DNA of 64,000 nt from Actinomyces gaoshouyii (GCF_002072175.1 NZ_MVIV01000002.1:124001-188000); one strand, 5' to 3'; positions 35,154-44,540 are shown, counted from the first letter of the stretch. The notes: generated by a model from the sequence alone, not told the origin. Program-made: numbers and translations.

Positions 35154-36823
35154 GCGGGCCCCGCAGCCTGCGCGCGCGCCTGGTCGCGGGCGTCCTGGGC
35201 ATCGTCCTCGTCATGGCCGCCGTCATCGGCACCATCTCCACGCTTTCCCTGCGCAACGGCCTGATCGAGCGCCTCGACAGCCAGGTGCGGGCGGCCGCGA
35301 GCCGCGTCGAGTTCCGGCGCCACGGGGACGTCCCCAAGCAGGCCTTGGAGGAGCGGTCCGATGAGGACGAGGCGGATAACGGGATGCGCCCCGCGCCCCC
35401 CGATGATGACGACGACCCCCCGGTGCCCAAGGGCCTGGACGCGGCGGGGCAGCGGGTGGGAACGCTGACCGTCGTCGTCGCCGGCGAGAAGGCGGATGGC
35501 AGCGCCCCGGCCGCGTCCCGTGCGATCACAGCCGGCTATATCCGCGAGGACGGGAGCTATCGCGCGCTGAGCGCCGCGGAGGTCTCCTCCCTGCTGGACC
35601 TGGAGGAGACCGGCGAGCCGGTGAGTGCGCGCATCGACTCGCTCGGCGACTACAGGGTGCTCGTGGGCCACGACAGCCGCACCGGGGACAAGGTGATCAC
35701 GGGCCTGTCCATGGAGGAGGACAACGACCTGGTGCGCGACCAGATCCTCTTCCTCGGGCTCATCGCCCTGGCGGGTGCGGCGATCGCGGCGTTCAGCGGC
35801 CGCGCCCTCGTGCGCTCCTCGCTGGCGCCCCTGGAGCGGGTGGCGTCCACGGCCCAGCGCGTCGCCTCCTTGCCCCTGGCCCACGGCGAGGTGAGCATCA
35901 ACGAGCGGGTCGACGACGCCGACCTGGCGACTTCGCAGGAGGTCAGCCAGGTCGGCGGGGCCCTCAACACGCTCCTGGGGCATGTCGAGGCCGCCCTGGC
36001 GGCCCGCCAGCGCTCGGAGACGCAGGTGCGCCAGTTCGTCGCCGACGCCTCCCACGAGCTGCGCACCCCCCTGGCCTCGATTCGCGGCTACACCGAGCTC
36101 ATCCGACGCGGGAGCGGGGAGCGGCAGGACCCTGGCGGAACCGGCGCGCCTGAAGCCGCGGGCCGGACGGCGGGCCCGCTCGGGCTCTCGGAGGAGGCCT
36201 CCTACGCGCTGGACCGGGTCCACTCGGAGTCCCTGCGGATGACAGCACTCGTCGAGGACCTCCTCCTGCTGGCCAGGCTCGACTCCGGACGCCCCGTGGC
36301 CCGCGAGGAGGTGGATCTGGTGGGGATCCTCGTCGACGCCGTCGCCGACGCCCGGGCGGCCGGCCCTGATCACGAGTGGTCCCTCGACCTGGCGATCCTG
36401 ACCCCCCCGGAGGGCATGAGCGAGGAGGAGGCCGAGGACTTCGAACCCGCTCCCGCGATCGTGGGGGGCGAGGAGGCGCGCCTGCGCCAGGTGATCGTCA
36501 ACCTGCTGGCCAATGCCCGGGTGCACACGCCCGCGGGGACGCGCGTGACCACCACTCTGAAGCGGGAGGGCAAGCGCCTGGTGATCCGGGTGGCGGATAA
36601 CGGCCCGGGGATCGAGGAGTCCGTGCGGGATCGCATCTTCGTTCGATTCGCCCGCGGGGACGCCTCCAGGGAGCGCTCGACGGGCTCAACGGGCCTGGGC
36701 ATGTCGATCGCACTGGCGATCGTCGTCTCGCACGGAGGCGCCCTCACGGTGGAGTCGAGCACGGATGAGGCCGACCACGGGACGGTGTTCACCGTGGAGC
36801 TGCCGGCCGCCGACGTCGAGTAG
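35150..36823 (+). CDS. sensor histidine kinase
   Basis: A 557-residue membrane kinase, cognate to the preceding regulator by overlap (GTGA). Transmembrane helix 1 spans about residues 9-32, an extracellular sensor domain of about 150 residues follows with an acidic DEDEADNG stretch, then helix 2 (ILFLGLIALAGAAIAAFSG), a HAMP linker, the HisKA box DASHELRTPLASIRGYTELI with His302, and the ATPase domain with VNLLANARVHTP (N box), VADNGPGIEE and GLGMSIALAIVVSHGG. The stimulus is unknown. Confidence 0.93.
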   Translation: MSGPRSLRARLVAGVLGIVLVMAAVIGTISTLSLRNGLIERLDSQVRAAASRVEFRRHGDVPKQALEERSDEDEADNGMRPAPPDDDDDPPVPKGLDAAGQRVGTLTVVVAGEKADGSAPAASRAITAGYIREDGSYRALSAAEVSSLLDLEETGEPVSARIDSLGDYRVLVGHDSRTGDKVITGLSMEEDNDLVRDQILFLGLIALAGAAIAAFSGRALVRSSLAPLERVASTAQRVASLPLAHGEVSINERVDDADLATSQEVSQVGGALNTLLGHVEAALAARQRSETQVRQFVADASHELRTPLASIRGYTELIRRGSGERQDPGGTGAPEAAGRTAGPLGLSEEASYALDRVHSESLRMTALVEDLLLLARLDSGRPVAREEVDLVGILVDAVADARAAGPDHEWSLDLAILTPPEGMSEEEAEDFEPAPAIVGGEEARLRQVIVNLLANARVHTPAGTRVTTTLKREGKRLVIRVADNGPGIEESVRDRIFVRFARGDASRERSTGSTGLGMSIALAIVVSHGGALTVESSTDEADHGTVFTVELPAADVE

Positions 36824-37190
36824 GCCCGAACCAGGCGAGCGATCGCGTCAACCATGTCCGCTCACCCGCCGAGCCGTTTTCTCCGCCCTCATTCCTTGCA
36901 CCTCCGACAACGTGCTCGGGGGTTGTGGACGCGCGGTGGGGCTGCCGACGCGCCTCCCGGGCACGTCGGCAACCCCTGCGCACGTCGGCGACCAGGCGGC
37001 GGCGTACCCGGCCAGACACCCCGACCAACAGACAACACCCGACGAGCCGGCGGGTGCGGCCTGGGCGCCCACGGAGGCGCCAGCGGCGCATCCCGCACTG
37101 AACGGCACGGTGCTATTCGCACCCATTGGTGCGTCCTGCCCGCACCAGTGGACGCGAAGGACACCCGTGGGTGTAGATGGCGCCGAAAGG
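36824..37190. other. 367-bp intergenic region between kinase and sortase genes
   Basis: Convergent ends of the histidine kinase and sortase genes. It contains copy B of the 70-bp hairpin repeat at 36924-36993; nothing else gene-like is seen. Confidence 0.5.
36924..36993. repeat. 70-bp intergenic hairpin repeat, copy B
   Basis: Ungapped match to 16816-16885. Most conserved parts are TGTGGACGCGC at the left end and TCGGCAACCCC plus GCGCACGTC at the right. The stem GGGGCTGCCGACGCG pairs imperfectly with CACGTCGGCAACCCC. Confidence 0.75.
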
Positions 37191-38411
37191 TCAGGCGCTG
37201 TTGTCGGTGGGGCGCGTGTCGTCGGTTGGAGCGTCCGCTGAGGCCTCTGAGACATCGGCTGCGCTCTCGTCATCGGCCGATGCCTCTTCCTCGGGGCCGC
37301 CCTTCGCGGGCACGTCTGCGGCCTTCTCAGCGGCGCGGCGACGACGGCGCCACAGAGCGGTGGCGATGGACAGGACGAGGATCGTCAGGATGATGGCGAC
37401 CGCCCAGATGATGATGACCTGCCAGGTCTGCATGGGGGCCGGTGTAGCGGCGGCGATCTCGGAGTCGGCGGTGGCGGGGTCCATGGGGACGCGCTCGCCG
37501 GTGACGAGGAGGCGGTGGGTGTTGACACCGTAGGGGGTGCAGGTGATGAGGGTGACGAGGTCGCGGCCCGGCACCTGGTTGAGCGACTCGGTCTCGCTGG
37601 GGAGGACGACTTGGATGTCGGTGACCTCGTACTTGAGGGTCTTTCCGAGCACGGAGATGTAGAAGGAGTCGCCCTTCTTGAGGTCTGTGAGGCGGTCGAA
37701 GAGGGTGGCGGTGCCCAGGCCGGTGTGGCCGGTGAGCACGGAGTGGGTGGAGGTGCCGCCGATGGGCAGGGAGGTCCCGAAGAGGTGCCCGATGCCCTTG
37801 GCGAGGGTGTCGGTCTGCGTACCGTGGTAGATCGGCAGGTCGGAGTGGATGGAGGGGATGACGATGCGGCCCATGACCTCATCGATGTTGAGCTGGTTGA
37901 GGTACTCCTGGTACTGGGGGGTGTCCGGGCGCTGGGACTCGAGCCAGGGGTCGAGGATCGGGGAGGACTCGAGATGGGCGTTGTACTCCTCGGCCGCGGC
38001 CTGCTGCTGGGCGACGACGTTCTCGCCGGCCTCCTCGACATGCGAGGTGTACATGTCCGCGAGGCGCTGCTGATCGGCGTTGTTGTGCTGGGTCGCGACG
38101 ACGGGGTAGATGAGCACGCCGACGCCGATGAGGACGAGGACGACGGGCAGGATCGTCATGAGGCGCCGGCGGGAGCCCCAGCGCTTGCCGTGGCGGCGAC
38201 GGGAGTGGGAGGCGACCTCGGCGGCGTTGGCGGTATCAGAGGTCCCAGCGGCGCCAGCAATCTCGGTGGCCTCGAGGCTCTTGGCGGGGCCGTTGTCCGG
38301 GGCACCGCCGGTCATCTGCTCTTTGAGGGGCAGTCCGGGCCAGCGCGACGGCCGCGATGCCTCGGAGTCGGCTGACCGCAGCGCGGTGGGGGCGTCGAGG
38401 CCGGTGCTCAT
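37191..38411 (-). CDS. srtC: class C (pilus-assembly) sortase
   Basis: A 406-residue transpeptidase that joins pilin subunits. It has an N-terminal transmembrane helix (LMTILPVVLVLIGVGVLIYP), the sortase core, the catalytic His in STHSVLTGHTGLG, the nucleophile Cys291 in LVTLITCTPYGVNTHRLL with the Arg, and a second C-terminal transmembrane helix with a basic/acidic tail, the class C arrangement. The Asp-Pro residues of the N-terminal part (ILDPWLES) resemble the lid that blocks the active site in class C enzymes. It is downstream of the pilin gene and separated from it by a strong hairpin, as in Actinomyces fimbrial operons. Confidence 0.93.
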   Translation of the reverse strand: MSTGLDAPTALRSADSEASRPSRWPGLPLKEQMTGGAPDNGPAKSLEATEIAGAAGTSDTANAAEVASHSRRRHGKRWGSRRRLMTILPVVLVLIGVGVLIYPVVATQHNNADQQRLADMYTSHVEEAGENVVAQQQAAAEEYNAHLESSPILDPWLESQRPDTPQYQEYLNQLNIDEVMGRIVIPSIHSDLPIYHGTQTDTLAKGIGHLFGTSLPIGGTSTHSVLTGHTGLGTATLFDRLTDLKKGDSFYISVLGKTLKYEVTDIQVVLPSETESLNQVPGRDLVTLITCTPYGVNTHRLLVTGERVPMDPATADSEIAAATPAPMQTWQVIIIWAVAIILTILVLSIATALWRRRRRAAEKAADVPAKGGPEEEASADDESAADVSEASADAPTDDTRPTDNSA

Positions 38412-38449
38412 CTGCTGCTCCTGGACGGGTGGGGGCGGGTCGAAAGCGC

Positions 38450-38491
38450 CCCGGTGCCGGGGAGGCGATCCCTCGCCTCCCCGGCACCGGG
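38450..38491 (-). terminator. very strong hairpin between pilin and sortase genes
   Basis: A 19-bp perfect stem (38450-38468 with 38473-38491, core CCGGTGCCGGGGAGGCGA) with a four-base TCCC loop. It lies after the pilin stop and about 40 bases before the sortase start. It is a likely partial terminator or RNA-stabilising hairpin that lowers sortase relative to pilin expression. Confidence 0.75.
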
Positions 38492-38528
38492 TCGCTCAGG
38501 CGGTGTCAGTGCCTGTTGTCAGTGGTGA

Positions 38529-40190
38529 TCAGTGGTTCTGACGGCGCTTGTTCACGTAGGCGATGCCGGCGCCGGCCAGGACGAGGAGCCCGCCGACGAC
38601 CGTGAGGAAGACGACGCCGGAGGCACCGGTGAGCGGAAGGTGGAAGCCCGCGTTCTTCGGGACATCGGTGATCTCCACTGCCATCATCTCATCCTTGTTA
38701 TCCGCGGAGGCGGCGAGGATCCGGAAGGGAACCGGCTCGGCCTGGAGGGTGTAGCCCTCGGGGGCCTTGGTCTCGACGAAGCAGTAGTAGTCGTCGTTGG
38801 TCAGCTGCTTAGTGGCGCCGTTCTCCCAGTCGTTGGCGCGGAGAGCGTCGACGACGACCTTACCGTTGTCCTGGGTGATGAAGGTGCTGGCGTTCTTGAC
38901 CGTGAGCGGCGTGAGGGCGGTCGCGTCAGTGGCGTCGGAGTCCCTCAGCTGTGGAGTGGTGTCTTTGTTGCCGTCCCACGTGCACTGGTAGATCTGGAAC
39001 TCGGCGCCCGGGAGCAGGTTGTCGGTGTCCGAGCCCTTCTTGCTCAGCTCGACCTTGCCGTACTTGCTCACGACGGGGTCGGTGCCCGGAATGTTCGTTC
39101 CAGGAGTGGTCGGGCGGTCCTTGTCCCAGTTGAACTCAGGGGAGTCCGAGGGGATGAGGAACGCTGTGTTGGAGATACCGCCGTCGAGGCTCGTGTCCGC
39201 GGCGAAGGTGGCGGTGAGAATCACCTGGACCTTCGTGGTGTTGTCTCCGTTAGCGCGGGCTGTCGCGATCTTCTTCAGACCCTCAGCGGTGAAATCGACC
39301 GTGAGGTAGTTCTTGTCGTCGTTGCCCGCAGCGACGGTGACGGTGTAGTCCGTGTCGGCAGTGAGCGCCTGCGCGTTCGTCCCGACAATCGCGACGCGCG
39401 GGTTGAGCTGATCAACTCCCGTCCCCTTCTGAACGCGGGGGTCGAGTTGATCGATGACATTGAACCGCTTGATCGTCTCACCGCCGGCGACATTCACCTT
39501 CGGGATAGCGGCATCAATGGTGTACTCGAGGCTGTTCCCGGAACCAGAGGCCTTTCCGGTGTCCACAACCTTCTTCTCGATTCCGGAGAGGGTGTTCTTC
39601 GGGTAGACGTGGACGTCGTAGTTCCAAGCATTGGTGTTGCCCGGGCTCGTCATCGGCAGGGTGACGATGAAGTCGGCGCCGGGAATAGCGCCTTTGGCAT
39701 CGTCGGTCGCACCACCGCGGTGGACCTTGGCGCCAGCGGTGCTGATCTCCTGGACGAGATAGGCTCCGACATCGGTCTTATTGGCGTCGAAGGTGAGGGT
39801 GCCATCCGCAGCGGTCTTGCCCTCAAAGGTGGTACTGGTCTTGTGAGCAGCGCTCGCCGTGTTGACATCGCCTTTCGCGGCCGCGAGCTGGGTCCAGCCC
39901 TCCTGAGTACTCAAGTTGTAGTCGAGTTTGGTGATCTTGTATGTCACGCCCTCCATCGCGTTGCAGTCGGCCGGAGCCTGCTGCAAGCCTGTGCCAGCAG
40001 CAGTGCCGTTGGTATCCGTCTGCTCGCACTTGTGAATGGTGAGAGTCGTGTCAGCATCCTTCTGAACAGTCGCTGCGGCGGGTTGATTCGGGTCGGCAGG
40101 GGCCGCCAGCGCACTTGGAATGACAAGCGCACTCGCCGCGCAGGCGGCGGCGAAGAATCCCGCGCCTCGGCGCGTCCTCTGGGAACTCAT
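38529..40190 (-). CDS. major pilin subunit, LPXTG-anchored (FimA/FimP type)
   Basis: A 553-residue fimbrial shaft protein. It has a signal peptide (residues 1-29, ending SALAAP), a pilin motif WNYDVHVYPKN whose Lys would form the intersubunit isopeptide bond, CnaB-like domains, the E-box YCFVETKAPEGY, and the sorting signal LPLTG at residues 518-522 followed by a hydrophobic stretch and KRRQ. These are the elements of the Actinomyces type 1/type 2 fimbrial shafts. Its GC content is lower than its neighbours. FimA and FimP cannot be told apart here. Confidence 0.93.
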   Translation of the reverse strand: MSSQRTRRGAGFFAAACAASALVIPSALAAPADPNQPAAATVQKDADTTLTIHKCEQTDTNGTAAGTGLQQAPADCNAMEGVTYKITKLDYNLSTQEGWTQLAAAKGDVNTASAAHKTSTTFEGKTAADGTLTFDANKTDVGAYLVQEISTAGAKVHRGGATDDAKGAIPGADFIVTLPMTSPGNTNAWNYDVHVYPKNTLSGIEKKVVDTGKASGSGNSLEYTIDAAIPKVNVAGGETIKRFNVIDQLDPRVQKGTGVDQLNPRVAIVGTNAQALTADTDYTVTVAAGNDDKNYLTVDFTAEGLKKIATARANGDNTTKVQVILTATFAADTSLDGGISNTAFLIPSDSPEFNWDKDRPTTPGTNIPGTDPVVSKYGKVELSKKGSDTDNLLPGAEFQIYQCTWDGNKDTTPQLRDSDATDATALTPLTVKNASTFITQDNGKVVVDALRANDWENGATKQLTNDDYYCFVETKAPEGYTLQAEPVPFRILAASADNKDEMMAVEITDVPKNAGFHLPLTGASGVVFLTVVGGLLVLAGAGIAYVNKRRQNH

Positions 40191-40261
40191 GGTATCTCCA
40201 ATATCTCGTGGATGAAGGGATGGATGGGGAACTCAGACCCAGGAAGGCCGAGCCATTGCCC

Positions 40262-41695
40262 TCACCGAGACGCGTTCCGACGCCTGATGAAGGAGAACAG
40301 GGCGAGTGTACAAGCAGCACCAATAGCGAGGACGACCACAAGCACATTCGGAATGATCCCGTGACTACCAGACAGGGGCAGCGCGGCCGCCTCGATATCC
40401 TTGATCGCCAGGGTATTAGTGATCCCGGAGGCGGCATCCGAGACGGATGCCACAGCGGTGGGCGCACCGAGCTCATTTCCGTTGAGCACGGTGACATCCG
40501 TGTCAGTCACGCGAATGCGCACGGGCCTGGCCAGGAATTGGTGCCCGGGTGGGGCCCTCGTCTCCACGAGCCGGTACTCGCGGTTGATCGTCAGAGCCGC
40601 CGTGGTGAAGATTCCGTCCTTGGAGCAGACCATGGCGCCCATATTCACCACGGAGATCCGGTAGGACACGCTGAGCGCGCTCCCCTGGCCGCTCGCCTCG
40701 CTCGCGGAGAAGGCGCGCTGCTCCTTGGCGGTGACGCAGCCGGTGTTGCTGTTCCCGCCGTCGGTGTCGCCCGTCATGGACACGACGTTGACTGGGCCGA
40801 AGGGCTTGCCATCGGCGCGCGCGGCGCCACAGATGTAATCAGTGGCGGTATCACCCTGAGCATTGGGATCCACCTTGAAGGCGACCTGAGCGGTGAGGAC
40901 GCGGCTGCCGCCCTTGCCACCAGGCGCCGGGGCCGCAGCGAGCTCGGTCTCATCGAGCCGGAGCGTGCGGTCGACCAGGCCCACCGAGTCGGACTGATCG
41001 AGGCGCTTGCCGTCCCTGCGCATGAGCGGCTTCTTGTCGGAGCCGTATGTGCAGCTCACCACCGTTAGCTTCCAGCCGGATGCCGTAGGGGTGTAGGCGG
41101 GGGACACCGCGTTCTCCTGGATCTTCGCGGCGCCGTTGGGGGCGAGCAGCTCATAAGTCCTGGGATCAGTGGCGGCGCTCGCCTCGGCGGTGAAGCGGTC
41201 CTCCAGCGCGGCTGTGGCCCCGTCCGGGGTCGCCTTGCAGGTGGCATTGGCGGCGTTAGCGGCAAAGCCCCGCAAGCGCAGCTTGTACCTGATCCCGGTA
41301 CTCGGGTCCGTCCAGGACGTCGTCGAGCGGTCGGAGGCGATCACCAGCTGATCGACAGAGCAGTCTCGGCCCTTCTTGTCGTGGACGTCCTTGCCTCTGA
41401 CGAACGCCGGGCCGCCGAGGATGATCTCCCCCTCCTCATCAAACTGCATACAGCACCGGGAGTTCGAGGTGTCGATCTCCTTCCAGGGGAAGCTCACGCG
41501 AATCTGCCCCTGCGCCATGGAGACGGACAGGTCGCCGCAGTAGGTGATCCCAGGACAATCCGACCCCATGCCGCCGGGGCAGGGGGACGAGAAGAACAGC
41601 TGAGCGCCTCCGGGCATGGCGCGCCGCGTGGACGGATCTGGTGAGCATGAAGAACCGTTCTGCTGGAGGACCGGGCGCCGCCGGGGATACGGCAC
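40262..41695 (-). CDS. minor/tip pilin-like LPXTG protein, apparently lacking its N-terminus
   Basis: A 477-residue protein ending in a sorting signal (LPLSG at residues 439-443, hydrophobic helix, RRRNASR) and with an E-box-like YRLVETRAPPGHQF, so it is a cell-wall or pilus-tip protein. Many Cys residues (SDCPGITYCGD, NSRCCMQF, KGRDCSVDQ) are unusual for a pilin. No signal peptide is present: the frame opens at GTG 41695 with a basic, Pro/Ser/Cys-rich stretch, and neither this nor the other frames upstream offers a secretion signal. Tip adhesins of this class (FimQ, FimB, CafA) are normally longer, with large N-terminal domains. It is 71 bases upstream of the pilin gene, in tip-shaft-sortase order. 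Confidence 0.65.
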   Translation of the reverse strand: MPYPRRRPVLQQNGSSCSPDPSTRRAMPGGAQLFFSSPCPGGMGSDCPGITYCGDLSVSMAQGQIRVSFPWKEIDTSNSRCCMQFDEEGEIILGGPAFVRGKDVHDKKGRDCSVDQLVIASDRSTTSWTDPSTGIRYKLRLRGFAANAANATCKATPDGATAALEDRFTAEASAATDPRTYELLAPNGAAKIQENAVSPAYTPTASGWKLTVVSCTYGSDKKPLMRRDGKRLDQSDSVGLVDRTLRLDETELAAAPAPGGKGGSRVLTAQVAFKVDPNAQGDTATDYICGAARADGKPFGPVNVVSMTGDTDGGNSNTGCVTAKEQRAFSASEASGQGSALSVSYRISVVNMGAMVCSKDGIFTTAALTINREYRLVETRAPPGHQFLARPVRIRVTDTDVTVLNGNELGAPTAVASVSDAASGITNTLAIKDIEAAALPLSGSHGIIPNVLVVVLAIGAACTLALFSFIRRRNASR

Positions 41696-42030
41696 CGCGA
41701 TGACGTGCTCGAATGAGCCTAGGCAGCCCTACTCGCCCCCAGCATCAGAGTTTGCTGTATCGATACATCACAATGTCATCTCTTCATAGTCTCAAAACTC
41801 GCCGATCAATGCGATTTACCGGCCTTTTTCCAACGATCCGTCCGATCATATTGTGCCATTCGTTGCAGCAACGGACCCCTCGTCGAGGTCTCCCCCGCCG
41901 ACGCCGGACGCCGACGAGCCCGGGAGCGTCACCGTCCTCTCCCCGCCGGCACGCGGTCCGGATCACCGCCGTCGCCGCCCAACGTCGCCCAGGGCGCCCC
42001 GACGACGATCGACCGGCCGCGAGCCGAGAC
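41696..42030. other. 335-bp AT-rich region upstream of the pilus operon
   Basis: Bases 41745-41870 are markedly AT-richer than the rest of the window and must include the pilus promoter. On the minus strand a TATGAT hexamer (41848-41853) could be a -10. No upstream exon-like coding sequence for the missing tip-pilin N-terminus is visible. The right part abuts the PAP2 gene end. Confidence 0.4.
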
Positions 42031-43044
42031 CTAAGGGGTCTCCGGGGGCAGCGAAGCCCGGGCGTCGTCGTCGGGCACGAGCGCCACGAGCCCCGCCATG
42101 GACAGGCAGCTCGCCGCCACGAGGGCGACCGATCCGGTGGCGTAGGAGGCGAAGTACTCCCCTCGCCCCAGGGGCGAGCCCATGCGGGTCAGCACCCACA
42201 GGCCCAGGGCGAGGGAGATACCGGCGCAGAGCGCGCCGACGATCCACAGCGCCGTCAGTCTGGGCGCGGAACCGCTCCCACGGCCGTAGGGGCCCCTGCG
42301 CGTCTGCCGCCTCGACTCTCCGTCGTCCCGCTCCTCATGCGCGAGGCTGGGGACGAAGCCGGGTCTGGCGGGATCGGCGATGTCGTCGGGGGACGCATGG
42401 GAGGGGGACTCCCCGTCACTCCACGCGCCACCGGCGACCGCGAGGGCGCCCCAGCCCACCGCCAGCAGCACGGCGGCCACGACATCTGCCGGTCGGTGCC
42501 ACTGGCGCACCAGCGTCGAATAGCCCATGGCCACCGTCATCGCCGCGCCGAGCCAGGCGGCGGGAACCCGCCAGCGGGCATCCACGAGGAGGATGAGCGC
42601 CACCGCGGCCGACGCCGCCATCGTGGTGTGCCCCGAGGGGAGCGTGTTGGCGTTGTCCCAGCGCGCGGTGATGCCGTGGTCAGGGCGGAAGAGGATCCAG
42701 TGCTTGAGGATCTGCGCGCTGGCGCTCGCCCCGATGACGGCGATAATGGCCCAGCTGGCGCGCCGGTGACTGCGTCGCAGGAGGCCGACCAGCAGGATGA
42801 CAACGACGAGGAGCACCGCCGCCGGCATTGAGATGGCCGAGAGGACCACGCGCGCGTGCCCGTCCACCCGGTGCGAGCCGATCTCCGAGCCCGCCAGAGC
42901 GGCGGCCTCGAGGAACTGGCCCGGCAAGGTGTCCACGAAGGCCCACCACAGCACGACAAGACCGGTGAAGCACGCGACCGCCAGGGCGAGACCCTTGGCG
43001 CGCGGGTGCGCCGGGGCGCTCTGGGCCGGTCGGGGGGATCGCAT
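42031..43044 (-). CDS. PAP2-family membrane phosphatase
   Basis: A 337-residue integral membrane protein. The acid-phosphatase-type triad motifs are visible: KHWILFRPDHG (K..RP), TLPSGHTTMAAS (PSGH) and STLVRQWHRPADVVAA (R....HRPADV). Five or six helices precede and frame these; a hydrophilic insertion (EERDDGESRRQTRRG region) lies near residue 245 before two extra C-terminal helices. It may dephosphorylate undecaprenyl pyrophosphate or phosphatidic acid; the substrate is not determined. It is divergent from ahpC. Confidence 0.88.
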   Translation of the reverse strand: MRSPRPAQSAPAHPRAKGLALAVACFTGLVVLWWAFVDTLPGQFLEAAALAGSEIGSHRVDGHARVVLSAISMPAAVLLVVVILLVGLLRRSHRRASWAIIAVIGASASAQILKHWILFRPDHGITARWDNANTLPSGHTTMAASAAVALILLVDARWRVPAAWLGAAMTVAMGYSTLVRQWHRPADVVAAVLLAVGWGALAVAGGAWSDGESPSHASPDDIADPARPGFVPSLAHEERDDGESRRQTRRGPYGRGSGSAPRLTALWIVGALCAGISLALGLWVLTRMGSPLGRGEYFASYATGSVALVAASCLSMAGLVALVPDDDARASLPPETP

Positions 43045-43135
43045 CCAACGATGCTAAATCCCGGCCGCACCGCGGTGGCGCTCGGGTATCGCGATTCGCC
43101 GTGGCGCACACCACCCCGCACCCCATCCCCCCTCG

Positions 43136-43207
43136 CCGAGACCGGTCGATATCAGGAGCGAGACCGGTCCGCGGACCGGTCTCGCTCCTGATATCGACCG
43201 GTCTCGG
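43136..43207. repeat. 72-bp perfect palindrome of the GAGACCGGTC family
   Basis: 36-base arms around CCG|CGG (43171/43172). The outline is the same as the 28193 copy, but the middle of each arm reads GATATCAGGAGC instead of GAAAATAGGAGC, changed symmetrically in both arms so the palindrome stays perfect. Here it sits in a divergent intergenic region, upstream of both PAP2 and ahpC, so it cannot be only a terminator. Confidence 0.95.
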
Positions 43208-43245
43208 GTATAGGGGCGACCGACTAATGATCCGACATATAGGAG

Positions 43246-43274
43246 TTGCACTTATCGATTTGGGACTCTACCCT
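43246..43274 (+). promoter_or_regulatory. probable ahpC promoter
   Basis: TTGCAC (43246-43251) and TACCCT (43269-43274) are spaced by 17 bases, a plausible housekeeping promoter 65 bases before ahpC. Two ATAG-N8/10-CT(T/A)AT stretches at about 43211-43256 resemble OxyR half-sites, as expected for a peroxide-induced gene, but the match is loose. Confidence 0.45.
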
Positions 43275-43339
43275 AGTTCTCGACAGAGGGCGTCTCCTCT
43301 GGTCGAGCAGCGTTTCACCACCACTCAGGAGGTTCTCCC

Positions 43340-43921
43340 ATGGCCGTTCTCACCATCGGCGACCAGTTCCCCGCCTACGAGCTCACCGCCGTCATCCCCG
43401 GCAACCTCAAGGACGTCGAAGCCAGCAAGCCCGAGGACTACTTCACCACCGTCTCCTCCGCCGTCCCCGCCGGCACCTGGCGCATCGTCTTCTTCTGGCC
43501 CAAGGACTTCACCTTCGTGTGCCCCACCGAGATCTCCGCCTTCGGCGACCTCTACCAGGACTTCGAGGACCGCGACTGCCAGATCGTGGGCGTCTCGGTC
43601 GACAACGAGTACACCCACTACGCCTGGCGCCGCAGCCACGAGAAGCTCCAGAACCTGCCCTTCCCCATGGCCTCCGACCTGAAGCGCGAGCTGGCCGCCG
43701 CCACGGGTGTCCTCAACGCCGACGGCGTCGCCGACCGCGCCACCTTCATCATCGACCCCAACAACGTCATCCAGTCGGTGTCCATCACCTCCGAGTCCGT
43801 GGGCCGCAACACCGATGAGACCCTCCGCCAGCTCGACGCCCTGCAGTCCGACGAGCTGTGCGCCTGCAACTGGCAGGCCGGCGCCGCCACCATCGACGCC
43901 CTGGGCGAGATGACCCACTGA
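43340..43921 (+). CDS. ahpC: alkyl hydroperoxide reductase C (peroxiredoxin)
   Basis: Reduces peroxides and peroxynitrite. It has 193 residues. The peroxidatic Cys61 is in FTFVCPTE; Cys174 and Cys176 in LCACNWQ are the resolving residues of the mycobacterial type, which pairs with AhpD rather than AhpF. GGAGG lies ahead of the ATG. ahpD follows 60 bases downstream in the same direction. Confidence 0.97.
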   Translation: MAVLTIGDQFPAYELTAVIPGNLKDVEASKPEDYFTTVSSAVPAGTWRIVFFWPKDFTFVCPTEISAFGDLYQDFEDRDCQIVGVSVDNEYTHYAWRRSHEKLQNLPFPMASDLKRELAAATGVLNADGVADRATFIIDPNNVIQSVSITSESVGRNTDETLRQLDALQSDELCACNWQAGAATIDALGEMTH

Positions 43922-43981
43922 GACCGCATCGCATCACCGCGCAGACGAGCAGCGAACCACCGACGAGAAGAGAAAGCAGAT

Positions 43982-44512
43982 ATGAGCATCGACAACCTCC
44001 GCTCCGCCCTGCCCGCGTGGGCCAAGGACCTCTCCCTCAACCTGTCCACCCTGTCCCGCTCCTCCACGCTCACCGAGCAGCAGCAGTGGGGCACCTTCGT
44101 GGCCGCCGCCGCGGCGACCCGCAACGAGTCCGTCCTCGTGCAGGTCCTCGAGGACGCCCGCGCCCACCTGAGCGAGGAGGCCATCAGCGCCGCCCTGGGC
44201 GCGGCCTCCATCATGGCGATGAACAACATCGCCTATCGCACCCGCCACTTCCTGGGCGACGCCTATGAGAACGAGCGCATGGGCCTGCGCATGAACATCA
44301 TCGGCTCCTCCGGCGGCGTCGAGAAGGTCGACTTCGAGCTGTGGAGCCTCGTCGTGTCCACGATCAACGGCTGCGAGCGCTGCATCACCTCGCACGAGGC
44401 CACCGTCCGCGGCGAGGGTCTGAGCACCGAACAGGTCTGGGAGGCCGTGCGCATCGCCTCCACCCTGACCGGCGTGGCCCAGGCCGTCGCCGTCGTCGAG
44501 ACCATCGGCTGA
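43982..44512 (+). CDS. ahpD: alkyl hydroperoxide reductase D
   Basis: A 176-residue alkylhydroperoxidase/carboxymuconolactone decarboxylase-fold protein that re-reduces AhpC, and in mycobacteria receives electrons through lipoyl-dihydrolipoamide. The active site is Cys131-x-x-Cys134 with His138 in [14 protein letters not shown]. Its length equals mycobacterial AhpD. A purine-rich site (GAAGAGAAAG) precedes the ATG. It is followed by a strong terminator hairpin. Confidence 0.95.
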   Translation: MSIDNLRSALPAWAKDLSLNLSTLSRSSTLTEQQQWGTFVAAAAATRNESVLVQVLEDARAHLSEEAISAALGAASIMAMNNIAYRTRHFLGDAYENERMGLRMNIIGSSGGVEKVDFELWSLVVSTINGCERCITSHEATVRGEGLSTEQVWEAVRIASTLTGVAQAVAVVETIG

Positions 44513-44540
44513 AGGCCTCCCGCTGCGCACCGGCCAGCGC

